From Legionella gresilensis (GTDB taxonomy: Bacteria > Pseudomonadota > Gammaproteobacteria > Legionellales > Legionellaceae), in contig NZ_CAAAHX010000001.1 of assembly GCF_900639865.1 (NCBI RefSeq), positions 109,645 to 173,644 on the forward strand: a stretch of 64,000 bases of DNA, in the 5' to 3' direction. Positions within the stretch are counted from its first letter, which is position 1, and each line of letters opens with the position of its first letter. Positions 1-8,878 of this stretch are shown here, piece by piece. A program made the translations under genes and the position numbers. Under the pieces are notes generated by a model that saw nothing but the letters and a program-made list of their open reading frames with translations, ran no database searches and was not told the origin of the DNA.

Positions 1-185
1 TCAAACTTCTGCAATTCACTAAAGTTTGTACGATACTCATTTGTCGTATAAATAACTGCCAACGCACTTGATAAAACAAGCAGCATCAGAATTAAGGTAA
101 GCCAAAGCTTTTTAGAAATACGCATAGCAAATAATTGACCATTAAATAGTGTACTTTGATTAATTATTCTTGCTGCAGCGTTCAT
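1..185 (-). CDS. ftsL: Cell division protein FtsL (3' end outside the window)
   Basis: The reading frame starts at ATG 185-183 and runs off the left edge, so about 61 residues are visible. A short cytoplasmic stretch is followed by one membrane segment (around residues 26-45, Leu/Ile/Ala-rich) and the start of a periplasmic part. This matches FtsL, the small bitopic divisome protein that works with FtsB and FtsQ. The start overlaps the rsmH stop in an ATGA arrangement, which suggests translational coupling. Identity rests mainly on position directly after rsmH and on topology, because FtsL is poorly conserved in sequence. Confidence 0.85.
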   Translation of the reverse strand, partial: MNAAARIINQSTLFNGQLFAMRISKKLWLTLILMLLVLSSALAVIYTTNEYRTNFSELQKF

Positions 186-1105
186 ACAATTTTCTCTCCT
201 ATTCTTAGGATGGCACTGCGTGAGCGAATATTTTGTCTAATTTCTTTCTCTTCAGGCTTAATTGCTTTTCCTACGCGTTTAAAACTTTTCAACTCCTCTT
301 GCGCGCGTATTGGAATATCAAAAGGTAACTGATGTCCTATCTCCATATCACGCATAAATTGCTTAACGATTCTATCCTCTAACGAGTGAAAGCTGATAAC
401 AACTAAACGCCCACCCTTACCCAAGACTTCAAAAGCATTTTTAAGCCCTTTTTTTAGATCATCCAGCTCATTATTAATGTGGATACGAATCGCTTGAAAA
501 ACTCGCGTTGCCGGATGTTTATGTTTTTCCCATTTAGGATTAGCTTGTTTAATGATTTCAGCAAGTTGGGTTGTTGAGGTAATAGGCGCCTGTGTTCGCG
601 CATCAATAATTGCTTTAGCAATACGACGTGCAAATCGCTCTTCACCATATTCCCAAAATATTTTTGCCATATCATCTAGTTTTGCATGATTAATATAAGT
701 AGCAGCATCCAAAGACTGCTGTATATCCATTCGCATATCTAAAGGACCTGCTTGCATAAAGCTAAAGCCACGATTAGCATCATCTAATTGCGGTGATGAC
801 ACCCCTAAATCTAGTAAAATACCATCGATTCGCTGATAAACATTTGCTTGTTTAGCAAACTTAGGCAAGTCGGCAAATGAACCTTGAAAAATTTGAAAAC
901 GTGGGTCGTTAGTGAAATGGCAGTTCGCAAATTCTACAGCTTGTGGATCTTTATCAATGGCAATTAATCGACCTTGAGAGGATAAGTGCGCCAAAATAGC
1001 TTGACTATGGCCACCACGGCCGAACGTTCCATCAATATAAACACCATCAGCTTTAATAGCTAAGCTTTCAATTGATTCGTGTAGCAACACGGACTGATGC
1101 GACAT
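182..1105 (-). CDS. rsmH: 16S rRNA (cytosine-1402-N4)-methyltransferase RsmH (MraW)
   Basis: This 307-residue protein has the usual RsmH length. It carries the SAM-binding GTFGRGGHS loop near residue 26, a [12 protein letters not shown] motif, and the conserved RGFSF and PLDMRM segments. The C-terminal [13 protein letters not shown] block is also family-typical. RsmH methylates C1402 in the ribosomal decoding centre. It lies 12 bp after mraZ and overlaps ftsL, the standard order at the start of the dcw cluster. The start ATG at 1105 is preceded by a GGGAAAA stretch that may serve as ribosome-binding site. Confidence 0.97.
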   Translation of the reverse strand: MSHQSVLLHESIESLAIKADGVYIDGTFGRGGHSQAILAHLSSQGRLIAIDKDPQAVEFANCHFTNDPRFQIFQGSFADLPKFAKQANVYQRIDGILLDLGVSSPQLDDANRGFSFMQAGPLDMRMDIQQSLDAATYINHAKLDDMAKIFWEYGEERFARRIAKAIIDARTQAPITSTTQLAEIIKQANPKWEKHKHPATRVFQAIRIHINNELDDLKKGLKNAFEVLGKGGRLVVISFHSLEDRIVKQFMRDMEIGHQLPFDIPIRAQEELKSFKRVGKAIKPEEKEIRQNIRSRSAILRIGEKIV

Positions 1106-1117
1106 GATATTTTCCCA

Positions 1118-1573
1118 TTATAAAGAAAAATTTTTCATTTCCTCTGGTAAACTATCTAACTGCAATGCTTTTTCAGCCAACCAATGCTCACGCTTTTGCT
1201 GCCACAACATTTCATTCCAAATTTCAAATTTATTACCTTGACCAATTATGACTATATGTTTGTCTAATTTAGCGTATTCACGTAGAACACTAGGTAATAA
1301 AATACGTCCACTATTATCTAGTTCAACATCTGTAGCATGACCAATGAGTAAACGTTGAATGCGACGTGCTACATTATCAAAACTAGGTAAATCTTGTAAT
1401 TTTTTCTCGATAATTTGCCATTGTGCTAAAGGATAAGCAAGGAGACAAAGCTCTGTATCAATAGTAATGACTAATGAACTACTTTCTTCAGCACACAATA
1501 CTTCACGATAGCGAATAGGCACCATAAAGCGCCCCTTTCCATCTAACGTGCTTGTATTGATTCCACGAAACAT
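1118..1573 (-). CDS. mraZ: Transcriptional regulator MraZ
   Basis: I place the start at the ATG at 1573, giving 151 residues that begin MFRGIN, the usual MraZ N-terminus; an upstream TTG in the same frame would add 12 atypical residues. Two SpoVT/AbrB-like half-domains are visible: DGKGRFMVPIRYRE near the N-terminus and DNSGRILLPSVLREYA in the second half. MraZ forms a ring-shaped oligomer that binds repeated GTGGG-type boxes in its own promoter region and represses the dcw operon. Candidate boxes are present just upstream at 1602-1637. It is the first gene of mraZ-rsmH-ftsL. Confidence 0.95.
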   Translation of the reverse strand: MFRGINTSTLDGKGRFMVPIRYREVLCAEESSSLVITIDTELCLLAYPLAQWQIIEKKLQDLPSFDNVARRIQRLLIGHATDVELDNSGRILLPSVLREYAKLDKHIVIIGQGNKFEIWNEMLWQQKREHWLAEKALQLDSLPEEMKNFSL

Positions 1574-1601
1574 ATTTAGTAATGTGGGTAAATTCGAATT
1601 T

Positions 1602-1637
1602 ACCCACAATTCTCCACTTTTTTATATTCTACTCCAC
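1602..1637 (-). promoter_or_regulatory. Candidate MraZ operator: three helically phased GTGGR boxes
   Basis: Reading the minus strand, GTGGA occurs at 1637-1633 and 1617-1613, and GTGGG at 1607-1603. Starts are 20 and 10 bp apart, so all boxes face the same side of the helix. Known MraZ operators are GTGGG-like repeats with 5-bp spacers, one helical turn apart. The last box is also one arm of a perfect 26-bp palindrome at 1583-1608 (TGTGGGTAAATTC and its complement) that lies in the mraZ leader and could form a hairpin. Confidence 0.55.
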
Positions 1638-1645
1638 TTTTATAC

Positions 1646-1674
1646 ACTATAGAAATTTAATTTTCTAGCGTTAA
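1646..1674 (-). promoter_or_regulatory. Candidate sigma-70 promoter of mraZ
   Basis: On the minus strand a TTAACG -35 element (1674-1669) is followed by exactly 17 bp and a TATAGT -10 element (1651-1646). Transcription would start near 1639, some 65 bp before the mraZ ATG. The MraZ-type boxes begin immediately downstream, which is where they lie in other bacteria. This is inference from sequence only. Confidence 0.5.
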
Positions 1675-1772
1675 ATAGATCAAATTTTATCTATTTAATA
1701 TAAAAATGAAGAAAATTGATTGGATCGAATATTTATAAATTACTTTGCTTATTAATAAGACAATTATAATCC

Positions 1773-1935
1773 AACCTCTTTCCAAACTGGCAGTAAAGAG
1801 ACAAGGTCAATCGGAAAAAGGGCTGAAAAAGTATCGTGTCATGAAGTACATGAGCATCCTCATCTACATGGGGACAGGTTTTGCAGACCTGTTTTCGAGT
1901 GAGATTGGCCATCAATGCTAGTTTGGAAAGAGGTT
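1773..1935. repeat. MITE-like intergenic element, family A, intact copy
   Basis: A 163-bp segment is bounded by perfect 16-bp terminal inverted repeats, AACCTCTTTCCAAACT at 1773-1788 and its complement at 1920-1935. It has no convincing coding capacity. Internal blocks AGTACATGAG and ATTGGCCAT also occur in the copy at 38987-39133. It ends 2 bp from the coaX stop codon, so it probably lies inside the 3' end of the coaX transcript. No clear target-site duplication is visible. Confidence 0.75.
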
Positions 1936-1937
1936 TA

Positions 1938-2705
1938 TTAACGATTTAGAATAGCGGCTTGCCGAATCCCTTGAAGAACCAAATCAGGAATTAAATAATG
2001 GTAAAGTTCTTGCTCCTCAAATAATGAAGCAAAACCACCAGTAGCTAGTACAAGCACATCTTGCTCTGGAAAAGCCTCTAATTTAATCTTAGCAAGAAGC
2101 TCACGACAAGCGCCTAAAGCACCAAAGAATACACCTGCTTGAATACTTTCAGCTGTAGACCGCCCGAGCGCTTGCTCCATTTTAATAATCTCTACTGCAG
2201 GAAGTTTGGCTGTATTACTTGCAAGCGCATCTACGGATAGACGTACGCCTGGTAAAATAGTACCACCTAAATAGGCTTTTTGATCAGTAATAGCGCAAAA
2301 AGTGGTTGCTGTACCAAAATCGATAACAATTATATTTTGCCCTGGATAAGCGTTCACAGCAGCAATAGCATTTGCTATCCTATCAGCGCCCACTTCTATA
2401 GGATTGCGATATTTAATATTTAAACCCGTCTTGACACCTGCCTGCAGCACAAATGGCTCGATAGAAAAATATTTAACACAGGCTGCACGTAAGGAGTAAT
2501 CAATTTGTGGTACAACTGAGCAAATTGCAATTTCCCTAATTTCTTCAGGTTGGCATTGATTTTCACGGAGAACTGTTTTTAGGAAAATCCCTAGCTCATC
2601 AGACGCACTTGCTTTTGAAGTATGGCGGAAGCGAAGTTGTAAATTGTCTTCAATAAAAACACCACCATAAATATGAGAATTACCAACATCAATGCATAAC
2701 ATCAT
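1938..2705 (-). CDS. coaX: Type III pantothenate kinase CoaX
   Basis: This 255-residue protein shows the ASKHA-fold kinase motifs of CoaX: an N-terminal phosphate loop IDVGNSH, GADRIANA in the middle, IDFGTATTFC, and GGTILPGV. CoaX phosphorylates pantothenate, the first step of coenzyme A synthesis, uses a monovalent cation and is not inhibited by CoA. Length is normal and the fold motifs are complete. The start could be ATG 2705 or the adjacent ATG 2702. In many relatives birA precedes coaX, but no intact birA is next to it here. Confidence 0.93.
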   Translation of the reverse strand: MMLCIDVGNSHIYGGVFIEDNLQLRFRHTSKASASDELGIFLKTVLRENQCQPEEIREIAICSVVPQIDYSLRAACVKYFSIEPFVLQAGVKTGLNIKYRNPIEVGADRIANAIAAVNAYPGQNIIVIDFGTATTFCAITDQKAYLGGTILPGVRLSVDALASNTAKLPAVEIIKMEQALGRSTAESIQAGVFFGALGACRELLAKIKLEAFPEQDVLVLATGGFASLFEEQELYHYLIPDLVLQGIRQAAILNR

Positions 2706-3120
2706 AGCGTGAGCTCACCCTTCATACTTCGTGAATACAACGTAAAAGATTTATAAAACTCTTGCGCTGAACTCGCTTATTTTGATTTAAATTCTGCTTA
2801 CATGCGTTACATTTCAGATGATAACGTAGGTTAACGACATAAAAGGCACTTACCTCTTTTGGGCCGAAACTACGTTTATCAGCGATGGTCGATAGTAAGT
2901 CTCAGAAAAAATAAAATCAAGGCCTAGCTTAATAAAGAGCTCTTTAACAAGCGCTTCATTACACCGAATATAGCAATATGGTTACGACAGGAGCTAATAA
3001 TTGAAGAAGAACATTTTACTGAAATGTAATTCCAAGATTTCTTTTTGTTATTTTTATTTAAAAAAATACTGCTCATTGCAATTACTAAAAAGAATTGGCT
3101 TAAATAAATTAGATATAAAC
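2706..3120. other. Intergenic region between coaX and rnpB with an open minus-strand frame
   Basis: This 415-bp stretch has no gene I can support. On the minus strand, positions 2901-2722 form an open frame of 59 codons that ends in TGA. It lacks a start codon and contains a CNAC pair within a Lys/Asn-rich segment. It may be the tail of a decayed gene, but I do not recognise it. Confidence 0.4.
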
Positions 3121-3468
3121 AAGCTGGTCGATAAGCCGGGTTCTGTCGCGGACAATCATTTATCTGGGATATATGTCACCATATACCTCAAGCGACCTAC
3201 CCGAACCTCACACGGGCCATGTGTACTCAAATTAATGAGAATAGGTTCCTATTTGGTCTTGCTCCAAGTGGGGTTTTCCCTGCCGCAACTGTTACCAGTT
3301 GCGCGGTGCGCTCTTACCGCACCATTTCACCCTTACCTTAAAAAGGCGGTATATTTTCTGTGGCACTTTCCGTAGGCTTACGCCTCCCAGGTGTTACCTG
3401 GCACTTTACCCTAAGGAGCCCGGACTTTCCTCCCTTTAAAAAACAAAGAGCGATTGCCTGACCAGCTT
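3121..3468 (-). ncRNA. rnpB: RNase P catalytic RNA (type A)
   Basis: The minus strand reads as a bacterial type A RNase P RNA of about 348 nt. Near the 5' end is GGGAGGAAAGTCCGGGCTCC, followed by GTGCCAGGTAACACCTGG. Further on are GGTGAAATGGTGCGGTAAGA, GCACCGCGC, GGTAACAG, GGAGCAAGACCAAATAGG and, at the 3' end, CGACAGAACCCGGCTTATCG. The terminal AAGCTGGTC and GACCAGCTT pair as helix P1, which fixes both ends. RNase P matures tRNA 5' ends. Confidence 0.97.
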
Positions 3469-3471
3469 GTT

Positions 3472-3500
3472 ATTATCGTAGCAAATTGAGCTTGCGAATG
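3472..3500 (-). promoter_or_regulatory. Candidate rnpB promoter
   Basis: A GATAAT -10 element lies at 3477-3472 on the minus strand, a few bases before the RNA 5' end. A weak -35 (around CATTCG/TTCGCA) lies 15-17 bp upstream. Only 38 bp separate fis from rnpB, so the RNA needs its own promoter here or is processed from a fis transcript. Confidence 0.4.
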
Positions 3501-3506
3501 CCAGAA

Positions 3507-3791
3507 TTAACCTCGCGTACCAATAAATTCGTCATCAAAATAACGTTTTAACTTAGTACGTAAAGTTCCACGGCTAACGCCTAATACTCGAGCTGCTTTT
3601 GATTGATTATAGCGAGTTAATTCCATAACAGTACGAAATAAAGGTGCCTCAACTTCCTCAACAATAAGTTGATAAAGATTTAAGTTTGCATCTTTACTGC
3701 CTACTGTGTTTAGATATCCCTTCACTGCGCTTATCACTTGCTGAGTTAATGCTTCATTAACTTGCTCAATATCCTGCATTACTGCATTCAT
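3507..3791 (-). CDS. fis: Fis-family DNA-binding protein
   Basis: The 94-residue protein matches Fis in size. The C-terminal helix-turn-helix is clear: LTRYNQSKAARVLGVSRGT followed by LRTKLKRYF. The N-terminal half forms the dimerisation helices. Fis is a nucleoid-associated regulator; Legionella species carry several paralogues, so the exact one cannot be fixed here. It is not next to dusB, its usual partner in enteric bacteria. A 10-bp palindrome AGAACGTTCT lies at 3835-3844, about 45 bp upstream of the start, and could be an operator. Confidence 0.88.
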   Translation of the reverse strand: MNAVMQDIEQVNEALTQQVISAVKGYLNTVGSKDANLNLYQLIVEEVEAPLFRTVMELTRYNQSKAARVLGVSRGTLRTKLKRYFDDEFIGTRG

Positions 3792-4232
3792 TACATCTCT
3801 CCGTATACTTAAATAGTTAAAATTAAATAAATAAAGAACGTTCTATTTATCATAAACAGAACATCATGACCTATATAGTATCAAATATTACAAACTATGT
3901 AAATATTGATTTAATCATATTCATTTCTTAAGGGAAGCTTAAGGAAAAACTGAGCATTTATCAAGCTTTTTTTATAGCCGACATGCAAAATGATATGTTC
4001 TTAGATTATTACCGCAATTCATTTATTATCTCATAACCCAAACTAGATCCTTTATTGTACATTTTTACGTTAATTTAATCAAGTTAAATTTACTTCACTC
4101 TAGTTTGTGAAATTTAAGTCAAATTAGTTAAATTTGAATATAGAGAGATACCTATTAAATCTAATAGTTATAAAAATAAGAATAGGGCTCCTACCTAATT
4201 TAGACAGAAGCTTTAAAAATTAATTAAGATTA
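3792..4232. other. AT-rich intergenic region between fis and the isc operon
   Basis: This 441-bp stretch lies upstream of fis and downstream of the iscA-like gene. I see no credible open frame. It contains the AGAACGTTCT palindrome near the fis start and a weak AAGCTT repeat followed by seven T around 3966-3972. The latter is too weak to call a terminator. Confidence 0.4.
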
Positions 4233-4604
4233 TTAGACAGAATCTACCGTAAAACTTTCGCCACAACCACACTGTCCAGTCTGATTAGGATTATCAAAAA
4301 TAAATTTATAATTTAACCCTTGTTTAATATAGTCAATGTTCATCCCTTTTAAAAAAGGATAACTCGCTTTATCAATCCAAATCTGATAACGTTCATCTAG
4401 GGAAAAAGCAATATCACTTTCTTGTGGGTGAATGACATAATCCACTACATATGACAAACCAGAACAACCTGTTTTTTTAACCGAAAAACGAACGCCTTGA
4501 CTGTTAGGTTCTTTATCAAGATAACCTATAATATGACTTTTTGCTGCCTCAGTTAAGGTAACACCTTGATTCTTAGTACTTGAATAATTTACAACTTCAC
4601 TCAT
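4233..4604 (-). CDS. iscA: A-type Fe-S carrier (IscA/ErpA/HesB family)
   Basis: The 123-residue protein has the three conserved A-type cysteines: one in KKTGCSGLSYV near residue 47 and two in QCGCGESF near the C-terminus. A-type proteins receive Fe-S clusters from a scaffold and pass them to apoproteins. The gene is the last of trmJ-iscS-iscU-like-iscA; its start overlaps the previous stop by 4 nt. Whether it is the IscA, SufA or ErpA type cannot be decided from motifs alone; the symbol follows the neighbours. Confidence 0.85.
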   Translation of the reverse strand: MSEVVNYSSTKNQGVTLTEAAKSHIIGYLDKEPNSQGVRFSVKKTGCSGLSYVVDYVIHPQESDIAFSLDERYQIWIDKASYPFLKGMNIDYIKQGLNYKFIFDNPNQTGQCGCGESFTVDSV

Positions 4605-4993
4605 TTCTTTTCCTCATTGAGCTTTTTTTTCATAGCCAATATAATATTGTTATAGCCTTTTTCAACTAAGATTGCTATTGGATATACGTGATTAGGTATT
4701 TCTAACTGACTTACTAAAACTAAATAAGTTAGTTTGGGATGTACTTTAAGAAAGCTACCTTCTAATTGGCTACAAAGCCATTCAAGGCTTGCAATTAAGT
4801 ATGGACTACCGCATGCCTTAAAACATGCTTTTATAATTTTCTCTGACTCATCACAAGATAAATATAAATCAAAATAATTACTTTTAGACGCATCACTTAT
4901 CGAACAATACACAGTCCTAGCTAAAGTACAATCTAACTTTCCAATATGCTTTGGTTGAAAAAAATAACGTTTAACAAGATTATTATAAATCAT
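4601..4993 (-). CDS. Degenerate IscU/NifU-like protein lacking the canonical cluster ligands
   Basis: Position, 130-residue length and several segments match IscU: an N-terminal [11 protein letters not shown] (compare ENPRNVGSFD), [12 protein letters not shown] (compare FKTYGCGSAIAS), and [14 protein letters not shown] (compare LPPVKIHCSILAED). In an ungapped comparison the scaffold cysteines equivalent to C37, C63 and C106 fall on Ser, Ser and Ile, and the ligand His next to C106 falls on Pro. Other cysteines are present but off register. A normal scaffold role is therefore unlikely. The gene overlaps iscS and iscA by 4 nt each. A partner or regulator of IscS is possible, but this is inference. 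Confidence 0.7.
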   Translation of the reverse strand: MIYNNLVKRYFFQPKHIGKLDCTLARTVYCSISDASKSNYFDLYLSCDESEKIIKACFKACGSPYLIASLEWLCSQLEGSFLKVHPKLTYLVLVSQLEIPNHVYPIAILVEKGYNNIILAMKKKLNEEKK

Positions 4994-6159
4994 AAAGGTG
5001 CCATTTGCTGCAGTCGCAAAATTTGTGTATTAATAATCTCAATTGCTTGATTTATATCTTCTTCAGTTGTAAAACGACCTATAGACAGTCGAATAGAACT
5101 ATAAGCTGCTTCCGCACTTAAACCTAATGCTTTTAAAACATACGACGGCGCAAAGCTTGCTGACGCACAAGCAGAAGTAGTAGAAACAGCTAATTGACGC
5201 AGCGCCAGTAGTAAAGATTCGCCATGAATCCCTGAAAAAGTTAAATTAAGATTACCTGCAATACGCTCTGTTGGATGACCATTTAATTTGATACCCGGAA
5301 TATTTTTGATACCCTGCCAAAGTTTTTGCCTTAATTTTAATAATCTAGCTTGTTCATCAATGCGCTTTAAGTGCGCTAAATGAAAAGCCTCTCCCATGCC
5401 AACTATTTGGTGCGTAGGTAGTGTTCCTGCCCTTAATCCGCTTTCATGAGCTCCGCCAAAAGAGCGGGCTTCAATACGGATACGCGGTTTATGTCGAATA
5501 TATAATGCACCTACGCCTTTTGGTCCATAATTCTTATGCGCAGAAAAAGACATTAAATCAACTGACAAAGCTTGTAGATTAAGCGGTAACTTACCTGCAC
5601 TTTGGGCAGCATCAACATGAAAGATAATCCCTTGCTGTTTAAGTAAGTTACCAATACTTGCAATGTCTTGAATAACACCAATTTCATTATTAACATGCAT
5701 AACTGAAACTAAAATCGTATCAGGCTGTAAGGCTTGTTTTAAGTCTTCTAAAGCCAGCAAACCATCTGATTTTGGATTTAAATAAGTAACTATAAACCCT
5801 TCTTTTTCTAGTTGAGCAAAACTATCAAGTACAGCTTTATGTTCTGTTGTCATCGTAATAAGATGCCGACCTTTACGCTGATAAAAATGGGCAGCACCAA
5901 TAATGGCAAGGTTATTTGCTTCTGTTGCACCGGAAGTAAAAATAATTTCTCTGGGATTAGCAGAGATTGAATCAGCAATTTGTGATCTAGCATTTTCAAC
6001 AGCTAACGCGGCAAGCCGGCCATAATCATGGGTTATTGAATTAGGATTACCAAATACTCCTTCAGGCCCAAGATATTGTATCATTTTCTCTGCAACTTGG
6101 GGGTCTACTGGCGTAGTAGCCATATAATCAAAATAAATAGGTAACTTTTCAGTATCCAC
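4990..6159 (-). CDS. iscS: Cysteine desulfurase IscS
   Basis: PLP-dependent cysteine desulfurase that supplies sulfur for Fe-S clusters and tRNA thiolation. Key features are the N-terminal [15 protein letters not shown], the PLP-lysine motif [16 protein letters not shown], and the mobile active-site loop [16 protein letters not shown] with its catalytic Cys. I choose the GTG at 6159, 4 nt after the trmJ stop. It gives 389 residues and puts the conserved LPIYFDY at residue 6, as in other IscS proteins. An upstream in-frame start would overlap trmJ by 50 nt. Downstream are the IscU-like and IscA genes; iscR, hscBA and fdx are not nearby. Confidence 0.92.
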   Translation of the reverse strand: MDTEKLPIYFDYMATTPVDPQVAEKMIQYLGPEGVFGNPNSITHDYGRLAALAVENARSQIADSISANPREIIFTSGATEANNLAIIGAAHFYQRKGRHLITMTTEHKAVLDSFAQLEKEGFIVTYLNPKSDGLLALEDLKQALQPDTILVSVMHVNNEIGVIQDIASIGNLLKQQGIIFHVDAAQSAGKLPLNLQALSVDLMSFSAHKNYGPKGVGALYIRHKPRIRIEARSFGGAHESGLRAGTLPTHQIVGMGEAFHLAHLKRIDEQARLLKLRQKLWQGIKNIPGIKLNGHPTERIAGNLNLTFSGIHGESLLLALRQLAVSTTSACASASFAPSYVLKALGLSAEAAYSSIRLSIGRFTTEEDINQAIEIINTQILRLQQMAPL

Positions 6160-6163
6160 TTCT

Positions 6164-6895
6164 CTATTTCTCGCTTTTTTGTAATGCTCTTTGCATATAA
6201 GTAAGGATGCCACGTAAAATATTAACTTCCATTTGCTCTAAACCAACTCGATTAAATAATCGTCTTAGTCGTTCCTGTAATCTGCGCGGATTGTCTTTCT
6301 TTAAAAAATTAATCGTTAATAATACATCTGTTAAATGACTATAAAATTGTTCTATTTCATTTACAGTTGCTAATTTATCTTGAGTATGGCTAACTTTTAG
6401 CGCCGGCGCTAGTAAAGCAATCCTTACTTCATAAGCAATAATTTGTACTGCTTGAGCTAAATTTAGTGAACTATAAATAGGATTGCTAGGAATGTTTACA
6501 TGATAATGACACTGTAATAATTCTTCATTAGTTAAACCTGCATGCTCCCTACCAAATACAACAGCTACTTCAGTATCATCTGGCTGCTTAGAAATAAGTT
6601 CTGCACAGTTTTTAGGTAATAATCCTGGTAAGTCAATCCCTCTTGGTCTAGCACTTGTGCCAATAACTAACTGACAGTTATGTAAAGCATCCTGTAATGA
6701 ATTGGTAACCTGGCAAGCCACTAACACGTCATCTGCGCCTGCTGCTAACTCATATGCTTTCTGATCTGGAAATGATTTGGGTGCAACTAAATAGAGTCGA
6801 CTTAAACCCATTGTTTTCATAGCTCGTGCTGTTGATCCGATATTGCCTGGATGAGAAGTAGCCACTAATACAATACGAATTGAGTTAAATTTCAT
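6164..6895 (-). CDS. trmJ: tRNA (cytidine/uridine-32-2'-O)-methyltransferase TrmJ
   Basis: This 243-residue SPOUT-family protein starts with [21 protein letters not shown], the TrmJ N-terminal motif. It also has the SPOUT knot segments [12 protein letters not shown] and [18 protein letters not shown]. TrmJ methylates the ribose of residue 32 in several tRNAs. It is divergent from suhB, a gene order common in gammaproteobacteria, and is the first gene of the iscS operon. The C-terminal extension (about residues 170-243) is typical of the family. Confidence 0.95.
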   Translation of the reverse strand: MKFNSIRIVLVATSHPGNIGSTARAMKTMGLSRLYLVAPKSFPDQKAYELAAGADDVLVACQVTNSLQDALHNCQLVIGTSARPRGIDLPGLLPKNCAELISKQPDDTEVAVVFGREHAGLTNEELLQCHYHVNIPSNPIYSSLNLAQAVQIIAYEVRIALLAPALKVSHTQDKLATVNEIEQFYSHLTDVLLTINFLKKDNPRRLQERLRRLFNRVGLEQMEVNILRGILTYMQRALQKSEK

Positions 6896-7054
6896 AATAA
6901 TCTTAGATATTTTTTCTTATATAAGGAGTATGTTTAATAATCAAACATATTAATGTCTGATTTTAAGCTGTAAAAAGTTATCAAATAAGACAGACTGCTT
7001 GCATTAACCAACTTAAGTTTAAATTTTACAATAACTGCCTTAAATAAAAAAACA

Positions 7055-7063
7055 TGCTAGAAT
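7055..7063 (+). promoter_or_regulatory. Candidate extended -10 promoter of suhB
   Basis: The sequence TGCTAGAAT (extended TG plus TAGAAT) lies about 28 bp before the suhB ATG. No good -35 is seen 17 bp upstream, which is usual for extended -10 promoters. Confidence 0.35.
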
Positions 7064-7091
7064 ACCTGATTTTGTCTTCCAAGAGCAACGC

Positions 7092-7880
7092 ATGCATCCA
7101 TTATTAAATATAGCTATAAATGCTGCCCGTCAGGCAGGTGAAATTATTTTACGTAATTTAGAGTTAGTTGATAGAATTAAAGTCAGCGCTAAGGGCTCAA
7201 ATGACTATTTTAGTGAAGTGGATGTAAAGGCTGAGCAAGCTATCATTAAGACAATTCAAAAATCTTATCCTGAGCATGGTATTTTAGCTGAAGAAAGTGG
7301 TGTGTTTAACGATAATGCTGAAACTACTTGGATTATTGATCCGCTAGATGGCACAACTAATTATTTACATGGATTTCCTTTTGTCTCCGTATCGATTGCA
7401 GTTAAAGTAAAAAACCGAATTGAGCATGGCGTAGTTTATGATCCCATTCGCCATGAATGCTTCTCAGCTAGCCGCGGCAGAGGTGCACAATTAAATGACA
7501 GACGAATACGGGTCTCAAAACAAACGTTACTGAATGCAGCCTTACTTGGCACAGGTGTTCCTTTCCGCAATGCGCTATTAACTCAACGCTACTTACCTAC
7601 TTTTGAAGCCATGGCTACTAAATGTGCAGGGGTGCGCCGAACCGGCTCAGCAGCACTTGATTTGGCCTATGTTGCTTGTGGTCGTTTAGACGGCTTTTGG
7701 GAGTTTGGATTACGTCCATGGGATTTAGCTGCAGCGTCTTTACTCGTAAAAGAAGCTGGCGGACTTGTAAGCGATTTACAGGGCGGGGAAAATTATTTTG
7801 ATCAAGGTGATGTTATCGCGGGAACACCTAAAATTTTTAAATCAATATTACAGACTTTAGCACCTATTGTAAGCCGCTAA
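7092..7880 (+). CDS. suhB: Inositol-1-monophosphatase family protein SuhB
   Basis: The 262-residue protein shows the full inositol monophosphatase motif set: LAEESG near residue 67, IDPLDGTTNYLHGFP around 83-97 (metal-binding Asp residues), and RPWDLAAASLLVKEAGG near residue 212. SuhB hydrolyses myo-inositol phosphates and, in E. coli, also joins the rRNA antitermination complex. Length is normal. It is transcribed away from trmJ and overlaps the stop of the convergent orphan gene by 4 nt. Confidence 0.95.
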   Translation: MHPLLNIAINAARQAGEIILRNLELVDRIKVSAKGSNDYFSEVDVKAEQAIIKTIQKSYPEHGILAEESGVFNDNAETTWIIDPLDGTTNYLHGFPFVSVSIAVKVKNRIEHGVVYDPIRHECFSASRGRGAQLNDRRIRVSKQTLLNAALLGTGVPFRNALLTQRYLPTFEAMATKCAGVRRTGSAALDLAYVACGRLDGFWEFGLRPWDLAAASLLVKEAGGLVSDLQGGENYFDQGDVIAGTPKIFKSILQTLAPIVSR

Positions 7881-8590
7881 GGTTTAGGTGAGTCTGATTC
7901 AGCAGATAAAACTGATGGATTTTCTGCAACTTTAGTGAAAAAAGAAAATAGATTATCTGCTGCTGTCATAGAAGGGTAATTATCTCTCTGCTTAGCTCCA
8001 GCTTCTATAATTGGGCTAGCTAGATTTTGGTTATTTAATGGCGATAAATTTAGTGCTAAAGATAGCAGCTGGGCGACTTGATAAGGATTTTGCCGATATT
8101 GTCCATTAGGGGCAAAGTAAGTTTTAAGGTAGGTTTCTTGAAAAAGCTCCGCTTTTTTAATATTAATAAAACGCTTAGGAAGCAGACCAGACTCTCTTAT
8201 TTGTTGCTTTAAATGCAAACTTTCATCATGTAATGCTTCATATTTCTCCGAGTAGCTTTTACTTTTAAAATTCCAAAAAATAATTTCACCTTTTAAGAGT
8301 AAAATTTCTCCACCAAAATCTGGTTCTTTACAAGATAGGGTAATATCTATGGATTTATAAAGGGATTCTTCATGTAGTCTCTTATGTAATGCTTTTTGAA
8401 CTAAATTTATGCCAGCATGATTACTTTGATAAGCTGTTAAGTTGCTAATAATTAAAAGTTTTATATCCTTAAAAAAGATATAAGCAAATAAACCACTTAA
8501 ACTTTCAGCAGCAACTGGCTCGAACTCTTTATTAAAAAAGTTAAGCTGTGAAGATTTTAAATGACATAAATATAATGCGATCTGTGACAT
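7877..8590 (-). CDS. Uncharacterised 237-residue protein
   Basis: I do not recognise this protein. It is soluble, without signal peptide or membrane segment. The N-terminal half is hydrophobic-alternating (beta-rich in appearance, e.g. IKLLIISNL). A central charged helix around KYEALHDESLHLKQQ is followed by a Ser/Pro-rich tail ending SAESDSPKP. The gene converges on suhB and overlaps it by 4 nt. The polar, short-residue tail would fit an exported Dot/Icm protein, but the evidence is weak. Confidence 0.7.
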   Translation of the reverse strand: MSQIALYLCHLKSSQLNFFNKEFEPVAAESLSGLFAYIFFKDIKLLIISNLTAYQSNHAGINLVQKALHKRLHEESLYKSIDITLSCKEPDFGGEILLLKGEIIFWNFKSKSYSEKYEALHDESLHLKQQIRESGLLPKRFINIKKAELFQETYLKTYFAPNGQYRQNPYQVAQLLSLALNLSPLNNQNLASPIIEAGAKQRDNYPSMTAADNLFSFFTKVAENPSVLSAESDSPKP

Positions 8591-8878
8591 GGTATTTAAG
8601 ATGCTTAATGTTAAAGTAAGTTATTTTTTTACTTAAGCTAATATGAAAAGTTATAGTCCTTTAAACTTATTTAAAACAGACAGCGGCTTATTCCAGCATA
8701 ACTTGTTTTTTGTAAAATGCAATTTTAATTTGGATAATAAATCTTAAGTTTAAATTTTTTTGCTCATTTAGTTTGAATAACAAGCTTTGCTTTATACAGG
8801 CAAAAATTATCAAATAATCTCTACTACTTCTTCCAACCACCTGCAACATGTCTGTAGGATTCAGTGTAGAACAAAACA

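Noticed and set aside
1733..1915. 60-codon frame upstream of coaX
   Set aside because: It lies inside the family A repeat element and has no protein-like conservation in the other copies.
2722..2901. 59-codon open frame with a Cys pair between coaX and rnpB
   Set aside because: No start codon and no family resemblance; it could be a gene tail but cannot be supported.
3001..3375. 124-codon plus-strand frame
   Set aside because: It runs antisense across the RNase P RNA gene, and the conserved RNA structure explains the sequence.
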